Shown here: positions 56,251 through 64,000 of the stretch, piece after piece
Layout of the letters: each line of letters opens with the position of its first letter
How positions within the stretch are numbered: the first letter of the stretch is position 1
Assembly (NCBI RefSeq): GCF_011378905.1
Contig: NZ_WTPY01000012.1
Span: forward strand, 1-64,000
Direction of reading: 5' to 3'
From: Paraglaciecola sp. 20A4
GTDB taxonomy: Bacteria > Pseudomonadota > Gammaproteobacteria > Enterobacterales > Alteromonadaceae
DNA length: 64,000 bases
Made by a program: the position numbers and the translations under genes
Notes under the pieces: model-generated
What the model was told of the DNA's origin: nothing
The model's database searches: none
The model's input: only the letters and a program-made list of their open reading frames with translations

Positions 56251-58911
56251 GTGAAGTTTTTAAAGCCCGCATTTTTTATTCTTATCCTTGCTTTTGTCGT
56301 CGGTGTGATAACGACTTTTGCCCTATATTTTTATATGAAACCAGACTTGCCCAGTGTGGATATGCTTAAGGATGTGCGTCTTCAAACGCCTATGCGTGTG
56401 TATACCCAAGACGGTAAGCTTATCTCACAGTTTGGGGTTAAACGTCGTATTCCACTGACCATTGAAGACGTGCCTGAAGATTTGATTCATGCAGTGCTTG
56501 CCACTGAAGACAGCCGCTTTTACCAACACCATGGAGTGGATCCAATTGGTATGGCAAGAGCGGTGGTAAACTTAGTGCTTACTGGGGAGAAAGGTCAAGG
56601 AGGCAGTACCTTAACCATGCAATTGGCTCGAGGTTTCTTTCTTACTCGAGATAAAACCTATATTCGTAAAATAAAAGAGATTTTTATTGCTTGGCACATG
56701 GAACAGTTACTCACCAAACAAGAAATTTTAGAGTTATACCTGAATAAGGTCGAGTTGGGGCACAGAGCCTTTGGTTTTGGTGCTGCTGCGCAAGTTTATT
56801 ATGGTAAAACAGTTAATGAATTAACGCTGGCGCAGATGGCGACCATAGCAGGATTACCCCAAGCACCGTCGATTCTCAACCCTATCAGCCGTCCTGAACG
56901 CTCTAAAGTGCGTAGACGAGTGGTATTACTGCGTATGCTTGATGAGAAATACATTACTCGAGCACAATTCGATGAAGCGTCTACTGCACCGATTACGGCT
57001 ACTAAACACGGAGCCGAAATAGAGTTTTCTGCCCCCTATTTGGCAGACTTAATATGGAATGAGATGGTCGAGTTATACGGTAAAGAAGAAGCAGAAACCG
57101 GTGGTTATCAAGTTTACTCGACCGTGCCGTCATATACCCAATTAGCCGCACAACAAGCTTTACAACGTAATTTACATGATTACGACGAACGTCATGGTTA
57201 CCGTGGGCCAGAGCAGCAGTTGTGGATCCCAAGCGGATTACCTGTAGCCGTAGAAAAAGACCAAGACGCGGCGGTAACAGCGGCTATCTCTACCGAGCCT
57301 TGGGATAAGGAACGCATGCTTACTTTCCTTGATGGATACCAAACATTCGAGTCAATGCAGCCCGCCATCGTGACGAAAGTGAACGAAACTGATATTACTA
57401 TTTTTACTCGCACAGGCCGGGTTACCGCAATCGACTGGGATGGATTAGACTGGGCCCGAAAATATATCACCGACACGCGTCAGGGAAATAAACCTGAAAA
57501 GGCCAGTGATATTCTATCTGAAGGAGCATTGATTTTAATTCGTCAGCGTGAAGATGATAAGCATTGGCAATTGACTCAATACCCAGATGCCAGTAGCGCA
57601 TTTATTGCATTGAATCCCCATAATGGAGCGGCTCAAGCGATTGTGGGCGGTTATAGTTTTTATCAAAGTCAGTTTAACCGAGCGACTCAAGCAAAACGTC
57701 AAGTCGGCTCGAATATTAAGCCTTTCATTTATTCATCTGCGTTAGCCAATGGATTTACCCTAGCAAGCATTATTAATGATGCGCCCATTAATCAGTGGGA
57801 AAGGGGAACGGGCAATGCGTGGCGACCTGAAAACTCCCCTCCTGAATATGATGGACCTATACGTTTGCGGGTTGCGCTAGGAAAATCGAAAAATGTTGTT
57901 TCTGTTCGCTTGGTACGTGCTGTAGGCATTGATAACGTCACCAAACATCTAGCACGCTTTGGTTTTGATATAACTGAAATTCCGAGAGATGAGACGGTCT
58001 CCCTCGGTTCTGGCTCACATACTCCGCTGGAAGTCGCCACAGGGATGTCGGTAATTGCTAATGGTGGCTTTTTGATCCAGCCACATTTTGTGGCGCGTAT
58101 CGAAGATGATTACGGCAAAGTGTTGTGGAAGTCGAACCCCCCTCAGGCGTGTGATCCATGTGAGGCTGCGCAAGAGCCCCATGATGTGCTATCTAACGAA
58201 CATATGGATATAGAAGCCATGTTAGCGGCTGAGTTGGGCTCTGCTCAATTACCTAAACGTGATACCGCTCCTAATACCGTCGAGCCGGTGCGTTCTGCGC
58301 CCAGAGTCATTGATGAAGATAATGCGTTTCTGGTCGCCGAGATGATGCGCACAGCGCTCAAAACTAATGGTAACTGGAATAAGAAAACTTATTGGCAAGG
58401 TACCGGTTGGCGAGCCAGTAACTTGTTGAAACGGGGTGATATTGCGGGGAAAACTGGTACCACCAATGATTCGAAAGATACTTGGTTCAGTGGTTTTACC
58501 AATGATTTAGTGGCTACTGTTTGGGTAGGTTTTGATGATATGGGGCGTAGTTTAGGTCGGGCATCGCGAAACCAAAATTTGGTTAATAAGAATCCGAAGC
58601 GATTTAATTACATTGGTAATGCCATGATAGGTGGAGAAGATGGTGCTAAGGCAGCTGAACCCGCTTGGATACGCTTTATGCAAAAAGCCTTAGACGGTGT
58701 GCCAGAAAAAAAACGCCCCATGCCGAATAACCTTGTAACGACACGAATTGATCGTGCCAGTGGTAAATTAACCCAGCGTACTGATCATACTTCATTGTTC
58801 GAATATTTTGTGCCGGGGACTGCGCCCACTAGTTATGTTAGCGACAGTGAATTTGTCGACCCAGCGGATGAAAATAGTAAACAGAGCAAACCACTTGAAG
58901 ATATTTTTTAA
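56251..58911 (+). CDS. mrcA: Penicillin-binding protein 1A
   Basis: Bifunctional peptidoglycan synthase of 886 residues. A membrane anchor (~5-27) precedes the GT51 transglycosylase (~55-230, catalytic Glu86 in ATEDSRFYQHHG). An OB-like insert follows, then the transpeptidase (~430-790) with Ser487 in GSNIKPF (SxxK, Lys490), SKN near 550 and KTGT at 734-737. The start is GTG without a clear Shine-Dalgarno; it was kept because MKFLKPAFF matches the family N terminus. Confidence 0.96.
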   Translation: MKFLKPAFFILILAFVVGVITTFALYFYMKPDLPSVDMLKDVRLQTPMRVYTQDGKLISQFGVKRRIPLTIEDVPEDLIHAVLATEDSRFYQHHGVDPIGMARAVVNLVLTGEKGQGGSTLTMQLARGFFLTRDKTYIRKIKEIFIAWHMEQLLTKQEILELYLNKVELGHRAFGFGAAAQVYYGKTVNELTLAQMATIAGLPQAPSILNPISRPERSKVRRRVVLLRMLDEKYITRAQFDEASTAPITATKHGAEIEFSAPYLADLIWNEMVELYGKEEAETGGYQVYSTVPSYTQLAAQQALQRNLHDYDERHGYRGPEQQLWIPSGLPVAVEKDQDAAVTAAISTEPWDKERMLTFLDGYQTFESMQPAIVTKVNETDITIFTRTGRVTAIDWDGLDWARKYITDTRQGNKPEKASDILSEGALILIRQREDDKHWQLTQYPDASSAFIALNPHNGAAQAIVGGYSFYQSQFNRATQAKRQVGSNIKPFIYSSALANGFTLASIINDAPINQWERGTGNAWRPENSPPEYDGPIRLRVALGKSKNVVSVRLVRAVGIDNVTKHLARFGFDITEIPRDETVSLGSGSHTPLEVATGMSVIANGGFLIQPHFVARIEDDYGKVLWKSNPPQACDPCEAAQEPHDVLSNEHMDIEAMLAAELGSAQLPKRDTAPNTVEPVRSAPRVIDEDNAFLVAEMMRTALKTNGNWNKKTYWQGTGWRASNLLKRGDIAGKTGTTNDSKDTWFSGFTNDLVATVWVGFDDMGRSLGRASRNQNLVNKNPKRFNYIGNAMIGGEDGAKAAEPAWIRFMQKALDGVPEKKRPMPNNLVTTRIDRASGKLTQRTDHTSLFEYFVPGTAPTSYVSDSEFVDPADENSKQSKPLEDIF

Positions 58912-58930
58912 GGCATTATAGAGACCATTG

Positions 58931-59039
58931 GGAAAGCGGTGTTCGTAACTGTATTTTTGATACGCAGCGCTTTCCATAAAAATGCTGCTAAGTGATTCGA
59001 TGCTTAATAACGTTGTCGATTATACTTCGCAGCATTTTT
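58931..59039. repeat. Two nested-series hairpins between mrcA and maeA
   Basis: GGAAAGCG (58931-58938) pairs with CGCTTTCC (58968-58975). Next to it, AAAAATGCTGC (58978-58988) pairs with GCAGCATTTTT (59029-59039), an 11-bp perfect stem with a 40-nt loop whose right arm ends in T. The second could be an inefficient mrcA terminator, or a regulatory structure in the maeA leader. Confidence 0.5.
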
Positions 59040-59100
59040 AATATCTCGGTTGTAAATTTTCTGCGAAAACCCTATTTTCGCAACAAACAGGACACTTTTT

Positions 59101-60795
59101 ATGAGTAGCTCAACGCCTAAAAGTGCGTTATATATTCCTCACTCAGGCCCATCTTTGCTTGAAACTCCCTTACTCAACAAAGGTAGTGCTTTTACTGCCC
59201 AAGAACGTGTAGCGTTTAATCTCACCGGTTTAATACCGCCGCGTTACGAGAGTATTGAAGAGCAAGTCGAACGTGCCTACATGCAATATTCAAGTTTTAA
59301 CGAACCGATTAATAAGCATATATATTTACGTGCGATCCAAGATAACAACGAGACGCTATATTATCGGCTCATTCAGCAGCATATCGACGAAATGATGCCG
59401 ATCATCTATACCCCTACGGTAGGTGATGCGTGCGAACAGTTTTCAGATATTTATCGTAGCTCTCGTGGTTTATTTATTTCCTATTCAGAGCGTCATCAAA
59501 TGGATGACATCATTCGTAATGCTACCAAGCGTAAAGTGAAGGTTATAGTTGTCACTGACGGCGAACGCATTCTCGGTTTGGGTGACCAAGGCATAGGCGG
59601 TATGGGGATCCCTATCGGTAAGTTATCGTTGTATACCGCATGTGGTGGTATTAGCCCAGCATACACCTTGCCTGTTATGCTTGATGTAGGAACCAATAAC
59701 GAAAAATTACTCAACGATCCTATGTATATGGGGGCTCGCCATAAACGTATTGGACAGGCTGAGTATGACGAGTTCGTTGATATGTTTATCAAAGCGGTGC
59801 TTAAGCGTTGGCCTGAAGTTATGTTGCAGTTCGAAGACTTTGCACAGCCCAACGCAATGCCTTTACTTGAGCGATACCGGGACAAGGTATGCTGTTTTAA
59901 TGATGATATTCAAGGCACCGCTGCGGTCACTGTAGGCACGATATTAGCCGCTTGTAAAAGCAAGAACACCAAGCTTAGTGAGCAAAGAGTCGTATTTGTT
60001 GGCGCTGGTTCAGCCGGCTGTGGTATTGCAGAACAAATTATCAAACAAATGATTAGTGAAGGGATTTCTGACGCACAAGCTCGTGGTCAGGTATTTATGA
60101 TTGACCGCTTTGGTTTGGTGACTAACGATATGGAAGGCTTGCGTGATTTCCAGTTGCGACTCGCTCAACCATTGATCAACCAAGCGAATTGGCAAAAATT
60201 AGGTCGATATCCGTCTTTACTCGAAACGGTAAGCCAAGTTAAGCCAAGTATTCTTATTGGGGTGTCAGGTCAAGCAGGCTTATTCACTGAGCAAGTCGTT
60301 AAAGAAATGAAAAGCCATTGCGATTTGCCAATAATATTCCCATTAAGCAATCCGTCTCGTCAGGTTGAGGCGCGTCCTGAGCATGTAATTGAATGGACTG
60401 ACGGTGACGTTATTATTGCTACAGGTAGTCCTTTTAATCCAGTTGAATATAAGGGGAAAATTTACCCTATTGCTCAGTGTAACAACAGTTATATCTTCCC
60501 AGGTATTGGCTTGGGTGTTTTAGCGGCAAAAGCGAGTTTAATCAGCGATGAAATGTTGATGGCAACCAGTGCTGCGTTAGCGAATGCTTCACCTTTGGCC
60601 AATGGCCTAGGCACGGCGCTTTTGCCCCCTTTAACTGGTATCGCCCAATTAAGTAAGAAAATTGCATTTGATGTTGGCAAAGTCGCCCAGAAACAAGGCT
60701 TAGCACTAGAAGTGAGCGATGAGATGCTCAGCGAAAGAATCGATGGGAATTTCTGGAAAGCAGAATACCGTCCTTACAAGCGTGTCAGTATCTAA
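59101..60795 (+). CDS. maeA: NAD-dependent malic enzyme
   Basis: Decarboxylates malate to pyruvate with NAD+. The 564-residue protein is of the long bacterial (MaeA/SfcA) type, with [12 protein letters not shown] near residue 105, [18 protein letters not shown], the metal/substrate segment [24 protein letters not shown], and the NAD loop [12 protein letters not shown]. Together with ppc it can connect the C4 and C3 pools in opposite directions. The gene is single, with its own terminator. Confidence 0.95.
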   Translation: MSSSTPKSALYIPHSGPSLLETPLLNKGSAFTAQERVAFNLTGLIPPRYESIEEQVERAYMQYSSFNEPINKHIYLRAIQDNNETLYYRLIQQHIDEMMPIIYTPTVGDACEQFSDIYRSSRGLFISYSERHQMDDIIRNATKRKVKVIVVTDGERILGLGDQGIGGMGIPIGKLSLYTACGGISPAYTLPVMLDVGTNNEKLLNDPMYMGARHKRIGQAEYDEFVDMFIKAVLKRWPEVMLQFEDFAQPNAMPLLERYRDKVCCFNDDIQGTAAVTVGTILAACKSKNTKLSEQRVVFVGAGSAGCGIAEQIIKQMISEGISDAQARGQVFMIDRFGLVTNDMEGLRDFQLRLAQPLINQANWQKLGRYPSLLETVSQVKPSILIGVSGQAGLFTEQVVKEMKSHCDLPIIFPLSNPSRQVEARPEHVIEWTDGDVIIATGSPFNPVEYKGKIYPIAQCNNSYIFPGIGLGVLAAKASLISDEMLMATSAALANASPLANGLGTALLPPLTGIAQLSKKIAFDVGKVAQKQGLALEVSDEMLSERIDGNFWKAEYRPYKRVSI

Positions 60796-60815
60796 CACTA
60801 CTGGGCTTTGAATCC

Positions 60816-60843
60816 AAAACGCCGCATTAACTGCGGCGTTTTT
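60816..60843 (+). terminator. Intrinsic terminator of maeA
   Basis: AAAACGCCGCA pairs with TGCGGCGTTTT around a 5-nt TTAAC loop, with one or two further T. Confidence 0.88.
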
Positions 60844-60885
60844 ATACGCGCAGGCTTTTAGTCGGCTGTCTAACGTGAAAGCAGA

Positions 60886-60914
60886 TTGTAAGTCGGGCTT
60901 AACCTGCGTAGAAT
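60886..60914 (+). promoter_or_regulatory. Promoter of the RNase P RNA gene
   Basis: TTGTAA (60886-60891) and TAGAAT (60909-60914) are separated by 17 bp, and the RNA start lies 8-9 bases further on, a good sigma-70 promoter. A GC-rich stretch follows the -10 box, as is common for stable RNA promoters. Confidence 0.72.
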
Positions 60915-60922
60915 CCCGCTCC

Positions 60923-61296
<374 letters not shown>

Positions 61297-61304
61297 ATCT
61301 ACAA

Positions 61305-61340
61305 TATCATCGCCTGAATATCTGGCGGTGATAATTTTTC
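61305..61340 (+). terminator. Intrinsic terminator of rnpB
   Basis: TATCATCGCC pairs with GGCGGTGATA (one T-G pair) around a 9-nt loop, followed by ATTTTTC. Confidence 0.85.
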
Positions 61341-61535
61341 TCCTACTCTATTCATGTTAGACTCTTTGCCTACGCACTATTTATGGGTGTTTTTACGTGC
61401 TGATTAGGCACCTATAACTTAGACTTTAGTCTACTTTTGTGCTCGAAAGGCGTAAATCGCTAGCGTATATCACCGCAAACGCATACTTTTACATAAAGAA
61501 ACCACTACATCTAAGTCTCATACTGTAGGTTTTTA

Positions 61536-62681
61536 ATGGTCAAAAAAGTAATCAGTAAATTAAGTTGGAACCCTTCTTCGATTTCTAAAGTGAATTTGGA
61601 CCGCAAAAATATGTTTCGTTTAGCAATGGAGCATTCAGGAATAGGCATGGCCTTAATCGGCCCAGATGGCAATTGGTTAAAGGTCAATCAAGCCATATGC
61701 GATATTGTGGGTTATACCGCCAGCGAGTTAGTTAACCTCGATTTTCAAACTATTACGCATCCAGACGATTTACAGGACGATTTAGCGCTATTAAAACAGC
61801 TTCTTGCCGGTGAAATTCAGACTTATAATCTAGATAAGCGGTATTTCCATAAGAATGGTCAGCTTATTTGGGCAAAACTTACCGTATCGTTAGTACGTGA
61901 TGACGACCAACAGCCGCTGTATTTTATTTCACAAATTCAAGATATTACTGCTCAAAAGAAAGCATCGGATGAACTGTCGTTGGCGAATGAAGAAATGGAA
62001 GCGTTTTCCTATCGATTAACACATGACCTTTGTTCTCCTTTGAGCTCAATGGAGTATGTGATGGAAATGGCAGCCAAGTATATCGAAGACGGTGATTTGC
62101 CTAATGCCTTGAAAACGCTGCGAGTTACGCAAGCAGGTATTACTAAACTGAGTGAGCTTGTAGAGGGCGTACTCGATGTGAGTAAAATTAAGTTACAAGA
62201 GGAACAAAACCTACCTGTAGATGTGCCAGTCGTTGTTTACAAAGCGCTAGAAGCGTTGAGTTATATGCAGAATTTCAGTCGTTTGGATATTGAAACTCGG
62301 TTTGATTACATTGGTTCAATTAACACTAAACCGCAAAAATTCATACAAATTATTGATAACTTTATTTCCAACGCGATCAAATATCAGGATACAAGTAAGC
62401 CTAACTCATTTGTTAGAATTTCAACGTATAGGACAGATGATGACTTTGTGCTCGAGGTGCGTGATAACGGCCTTGGTGTGGATGAAATCTACCGAGGTAA
62501 ATTGTTTACTATGTTTGAGCGCTTTCATCCTGAGGCATCATTCGGTACTGGGTTAGGGTTATATATGGTCAAAAAAAGTGCTGATATACTAGGGGGAACC
62601 CTCACTTATTCTGCACCTGCGGTGGGTAAGGGTTCGATTTTCCGTCTTACACTTCCTGAGAGCGCCGTGCGCTTCAGCTAG
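61536..62681 (+). CDS. Soluble PAS-domain sensor histidine kinase
   Basis: A 381-residue sensor kinase without membrane helices. A PAS domain lies at ~25-140 (FRLAMEHSGIGMALIGPDG and a downstream ISQIQDITAQKKAS), then a histidine dimerisation domain with His163 in YRLTHDLCSPLSSME, then HATPase with DNFISNAIKYQD, VRDNGLGVD and SFGTGLGLYMVKK. It is orphan: no response regulator is adjacent. Its stop codon region overlaps the convergent TetR gene by 8 bp. The signal is unknown. Confidence 0.9.
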   Translation: MVKKVISKLSWNPSSISKVNLDRKNMFRLAMEHSGIGMALIGPDGNWLKVNQAICDIVGYTASELVNLDFQTITHPDDLQDDLALLKQLLAGEIQTYNLDKRYFHKNGQLIWAKLTVSLVRDDDQQPLYFISQIQDITAQKKASDELSLANEEMEAFSYRLTHDLCSPLSSMEYVMEMAAKYIEDGDLPNALKTLRVTQAGITKLSELVEGVLDVSKIKLQEEQNLPVDVPVVVYKALEALSYMQNFSRLDIETRFDYIGSINTKPQKFIQIIDNFISNAIKYQDTSKPNSFVRISTYRTDDDFVLEVRDNGLGVDEIYRGKLFTMFERFHPEASFGTGLGLYMVKKSADILGGTLTYSAPAVGKGSIFRLTLPESAVRFS

Positions 62682-63270
62682 CTTGATATTGAGCCAAGAA
62701 AGCCGTGATGTTTTTTTCGATAATATCGGTGATATTCAAAGATGAATGTGTTTCAAATCCATAAAGAATGGGATAAAAGATAAATCCCTTTAGTGCGAAG
62801 ACAAATTGTTTCGCGGCAAAATCGATGTCATCTATTTGCAGTTTTTTAGCCTCATTGGCATATTGTAAAAATGCACCCAAATACCGCATACAACCAAATT
62901 CATTATTGGCGATGCTTTTTGCTAGAGAGGGTTGTTGCAACATCTGCATAAACGTTATCTTGGCAATACGCAGGAAGCGTTCGGAGGTCAGCAACTCAAC
63001 TTCTTGCTGCGCAATTTTACGTAATTGGCTCTTAATAGGTAAGCTGACGTTAAATTGTATCTCTTGGGTGTCATCAAGCTGTTCAAACATACGAGTAAGT
63101 ATTGCTTGGAATAGCTCATCTTTAGTTGAAAAGTGGTTATATACCGTGCGTTTAGAGGCCTGTGCTGCTTTCGCGATTTGATCCATCGTGGCGTGTTCTA
63201 CCCCACATTCAAAAAATAGTTGCTCGGCAGCATCTAAAATATTTAGACGTTTCTTATCTGATAACTTCAT
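62674..63270 (-). CDS. TetR-family transcriptional regulator
   Basis: A 198-residue regulator. The N-terminal helix-turn-helix (~10-55) reads RLNILDAAEQLFFECGVEHATMDQIA-type helices ending with KAAQASKRTVYNHFSTKDEL. A C-terminal ligand/dimer domain fills the rest. It is divergent from an MBL-fold hydrolase gene and sits beside a perfect 15-bp-armed dyad; this suggests it represses both itself and the hydrolase. Confidence 0.92.
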   Translation of the reverse strand: MKLSDKKRLNILDAAEQLFFECGVEHATMDQIAKAAQASKRTVYNHFSTKDELFQAILTRMFEQLDDTQEIQFNVSLPIKSQLRKIAQQEVELLTSERFLRIAKITFMQMLQQPSLAKSIANNEFGCMRYLGAFLQYANEAKKLQIDDIDFAAKQFVFALKGFIFYPILYGFETHSSLNITDIIEKNITAFLAQYQAS

Positions 63271-63288
63271 ATTTATCCCTTATTACTC

Positions 63289-63303
63289 GCGGTATGTTAC
63301 CGC
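63289..63303. promoter_or_regulatory. Small dyad beside the TetR-type operator
   Basis: GCGGTA and TACCGC are perfect 6-bp arms around TGT. It overlaps the left edge of the main palindrome by two bases and may be a second protein site or part of the TetR-gene leader. Confidence 0.4.
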
Positions 63304-63337
63304 AATAAAAGTAAACTTCATAGTTTACTTTTATTGC
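63302..63337. promoter_or_regulatory. TetR-type operator with 15-bp perfect arms
   Basis: GCAATAAAAGTAAAC (63302-63316) and GTTTACTTTTATTGC (63323-63337) are exact reverse complements around TTCATA. It lies between the divergent TetR and hydrolase genes, 32 bp from the regulator start. A half-site GTTTACTTTT recurs at 63362-63371, just before the hydrolase ATG. Confidence 0.75.
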
Positions 63338-63382
63338 TTTTGTGATAAGTTACACCGAATGGTTTACTTTTTAGAGTGATGA

Positions 63383-64000
63383 ATGAAAACATTCAGTCTC
63401 GGAATACTGCTCTCATGTGTGAGTGGAATGTTAGGAGCATATCTTTTGAACAACGAATTAACCGCCGCCACTAATGAAAGCGTGGCAAGTAGTATCCATC
63501 ACCATAATGGCAAGTTCCATAACAGTGCGCAAAGCGAGGCTCCAAGTTTGCGCAAAACCCTTGGTATTTTTAAGCGTTACATCACTGAGAAAAAAATAGA
63601 TTCGGTACCGGCAGAGCAAGTTCCCATGCTGCAGGTCACACGTCAGCAGTTAGATGCATTAAGTGATGAAAATGTTCACGTTGTTAAATTAGGGCATTCA
63701 TCTTTATTGATTAAAATGCATGGCGACTATTGGTTGATCGATCCGGTCTTTTCAGTGCGCGCTTCTCCGTTTTCCTTTATAGGACCTAAGCGCTTTCAGT
63801 CGACACCTATCAGCATTGATGATTTACCACCTATTGATAAAGTATTGATATCGCACAATCATTATGACCATTTGGATCAGGCTGCGATTAAGGCATTAAA
63901 TAATAAAACGTGTGAGTTCTTAGTGCCTTTAGGGGTAGAGGGGGATTTACAAAAGTGGGGGATAAGTGCAGATAAAATAAAGCAGTTTGATTGGTGGCAA
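63383..64000 (+). CDS. MBL-fold metallo-hydrolase (NAPE-PLD/UlaG-like), N-terminal part
   Basis: Open reading frame running off the window end; 206 codons are visible. An N-terminal hydrophobic segment (MKTFSLGILLSCVSGMLGAYL) suggests a signal peptide or membrane anchor. The metallo-beta-lactamase fold is shown by VKLGHSSLLIKMHGDYWLID and the metal motif SHNHYDHLD (HxHxDH-type), with FIGPKRF as in NAPE-PLD/UlaG-like lipid hydrolases. It is divergent from the TetR gene and probably repressed by it. A competing ATG at 63379 is in another frame and soon stops. Confidence 0.88.
   Translation, partial: MKTFSLGILLSCVSGMLGAYLLNNELTAATNESVASSIHHHNGKFHNSAQSEAPSLRKTLGIFKRYITEKKIDSVPAEQVPMLQVTRQQLDALSDENVHVVKLGHSSLLIKMHGDYWLIDPVFSVRASPFSFIGPKRFQSTPISIDDLPPIDKVLISHNHYDHLDQAAIKALNNKTCEFLVPLGVEGDLQKWGISADKIKQFDWWQ

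Overview
The window is chromosomal DNA of a marine gammaproteobacterium of the order Alteromonadales, most likely Alteromonadaceae (Alteromonas, Paraglaciecola or Glaciecola). This rests on the protein families present, on the conserved block mrcA / pilMNOPQ-aroK-aroB-damX-dam ... rpe-trpS, on the pabA ... astC-astA-astD block, and on lineage-typical small proteins (DUF3545, DUF2970, a TorF-like porin). I found no insertion sequence, prophage, CRISPR array or tRNA. Nearly all the DNA is coding, and many genes are followed by clear intrinsic terminators.

Layout, first half. 0-12 kb holds a chemoreceptor, yigZ, ppc, an FKBP-type isomerase, a SulP anion transporter, a DUF3545 protein, a Kef-type antiporter and an exported alpha/beta hydrolase. 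12-16 kb holds a protein made of two near-identical ABM-like repeats, then an efflux operon (SlyA/MarR regulator, HlyD-type adaptor, DUF2955/FUSC-type membrane protein) whose promoter is bracketed by two SlyA-type palindromes. 16-20.5 kb holds pgi and tal (reverse strand), a degenerate macro-domain protein and yaaA. 20.5-23.4 kb is a small apparent regulon: an XRE-type regulator, a two-gene exported operon (small protein plus DUF2145) and a YiaA-like membrane protein, with a shared 24-bp element in front of both target units. 23.5-27.3 kb is one tightly overlapping reverse-strand operon: response regulator, sensor kinase, a cupredoxin without its copper cysteine, an FTR1-family permease with altered REGLE motifs, and a predicted outer-membrane barrel. 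mgtE and a DMT exporter follow.

Layout, second half. 29.9-38.2 kb carries galT-galK, the arginine succinyltransferase genes astC-astA-astD, an HDOD protein and pabA, all on the reverse strand. 38.6-43.3 kb carries etfB-etfA-acyl-CoA dehydrogenase and an AraC-type regulator, a unit for fatty-acid or acyl-CoA oxidation. 43.5-56.1 kb is the trpS-rpe and dam-damX-aroB-aroK-pilQPONM block, opened between dam and rpe by three forward-strand genes. mrcA diverges from pilM, then come malic enzyme, the RNase P RNA with its own promoter and terminator, a PAS histidine kinase, and a TetR regulator divergent from an MBL-fold hydrolase that runs off the window. A 36-bp near-palindrome with 15-bp perfect arms lies between those two.

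The main new leads are the XRE/DUF2145/YiaA regulon with its shared operator, the two-component/cupredoxin/FTR1 operon in which both metal-site signatures are lost or changed, the degenerate macro-domain protein, and the duplicated ABM protein. Functional statements rest on motif recognition by eye; no database or folding calculation was run.
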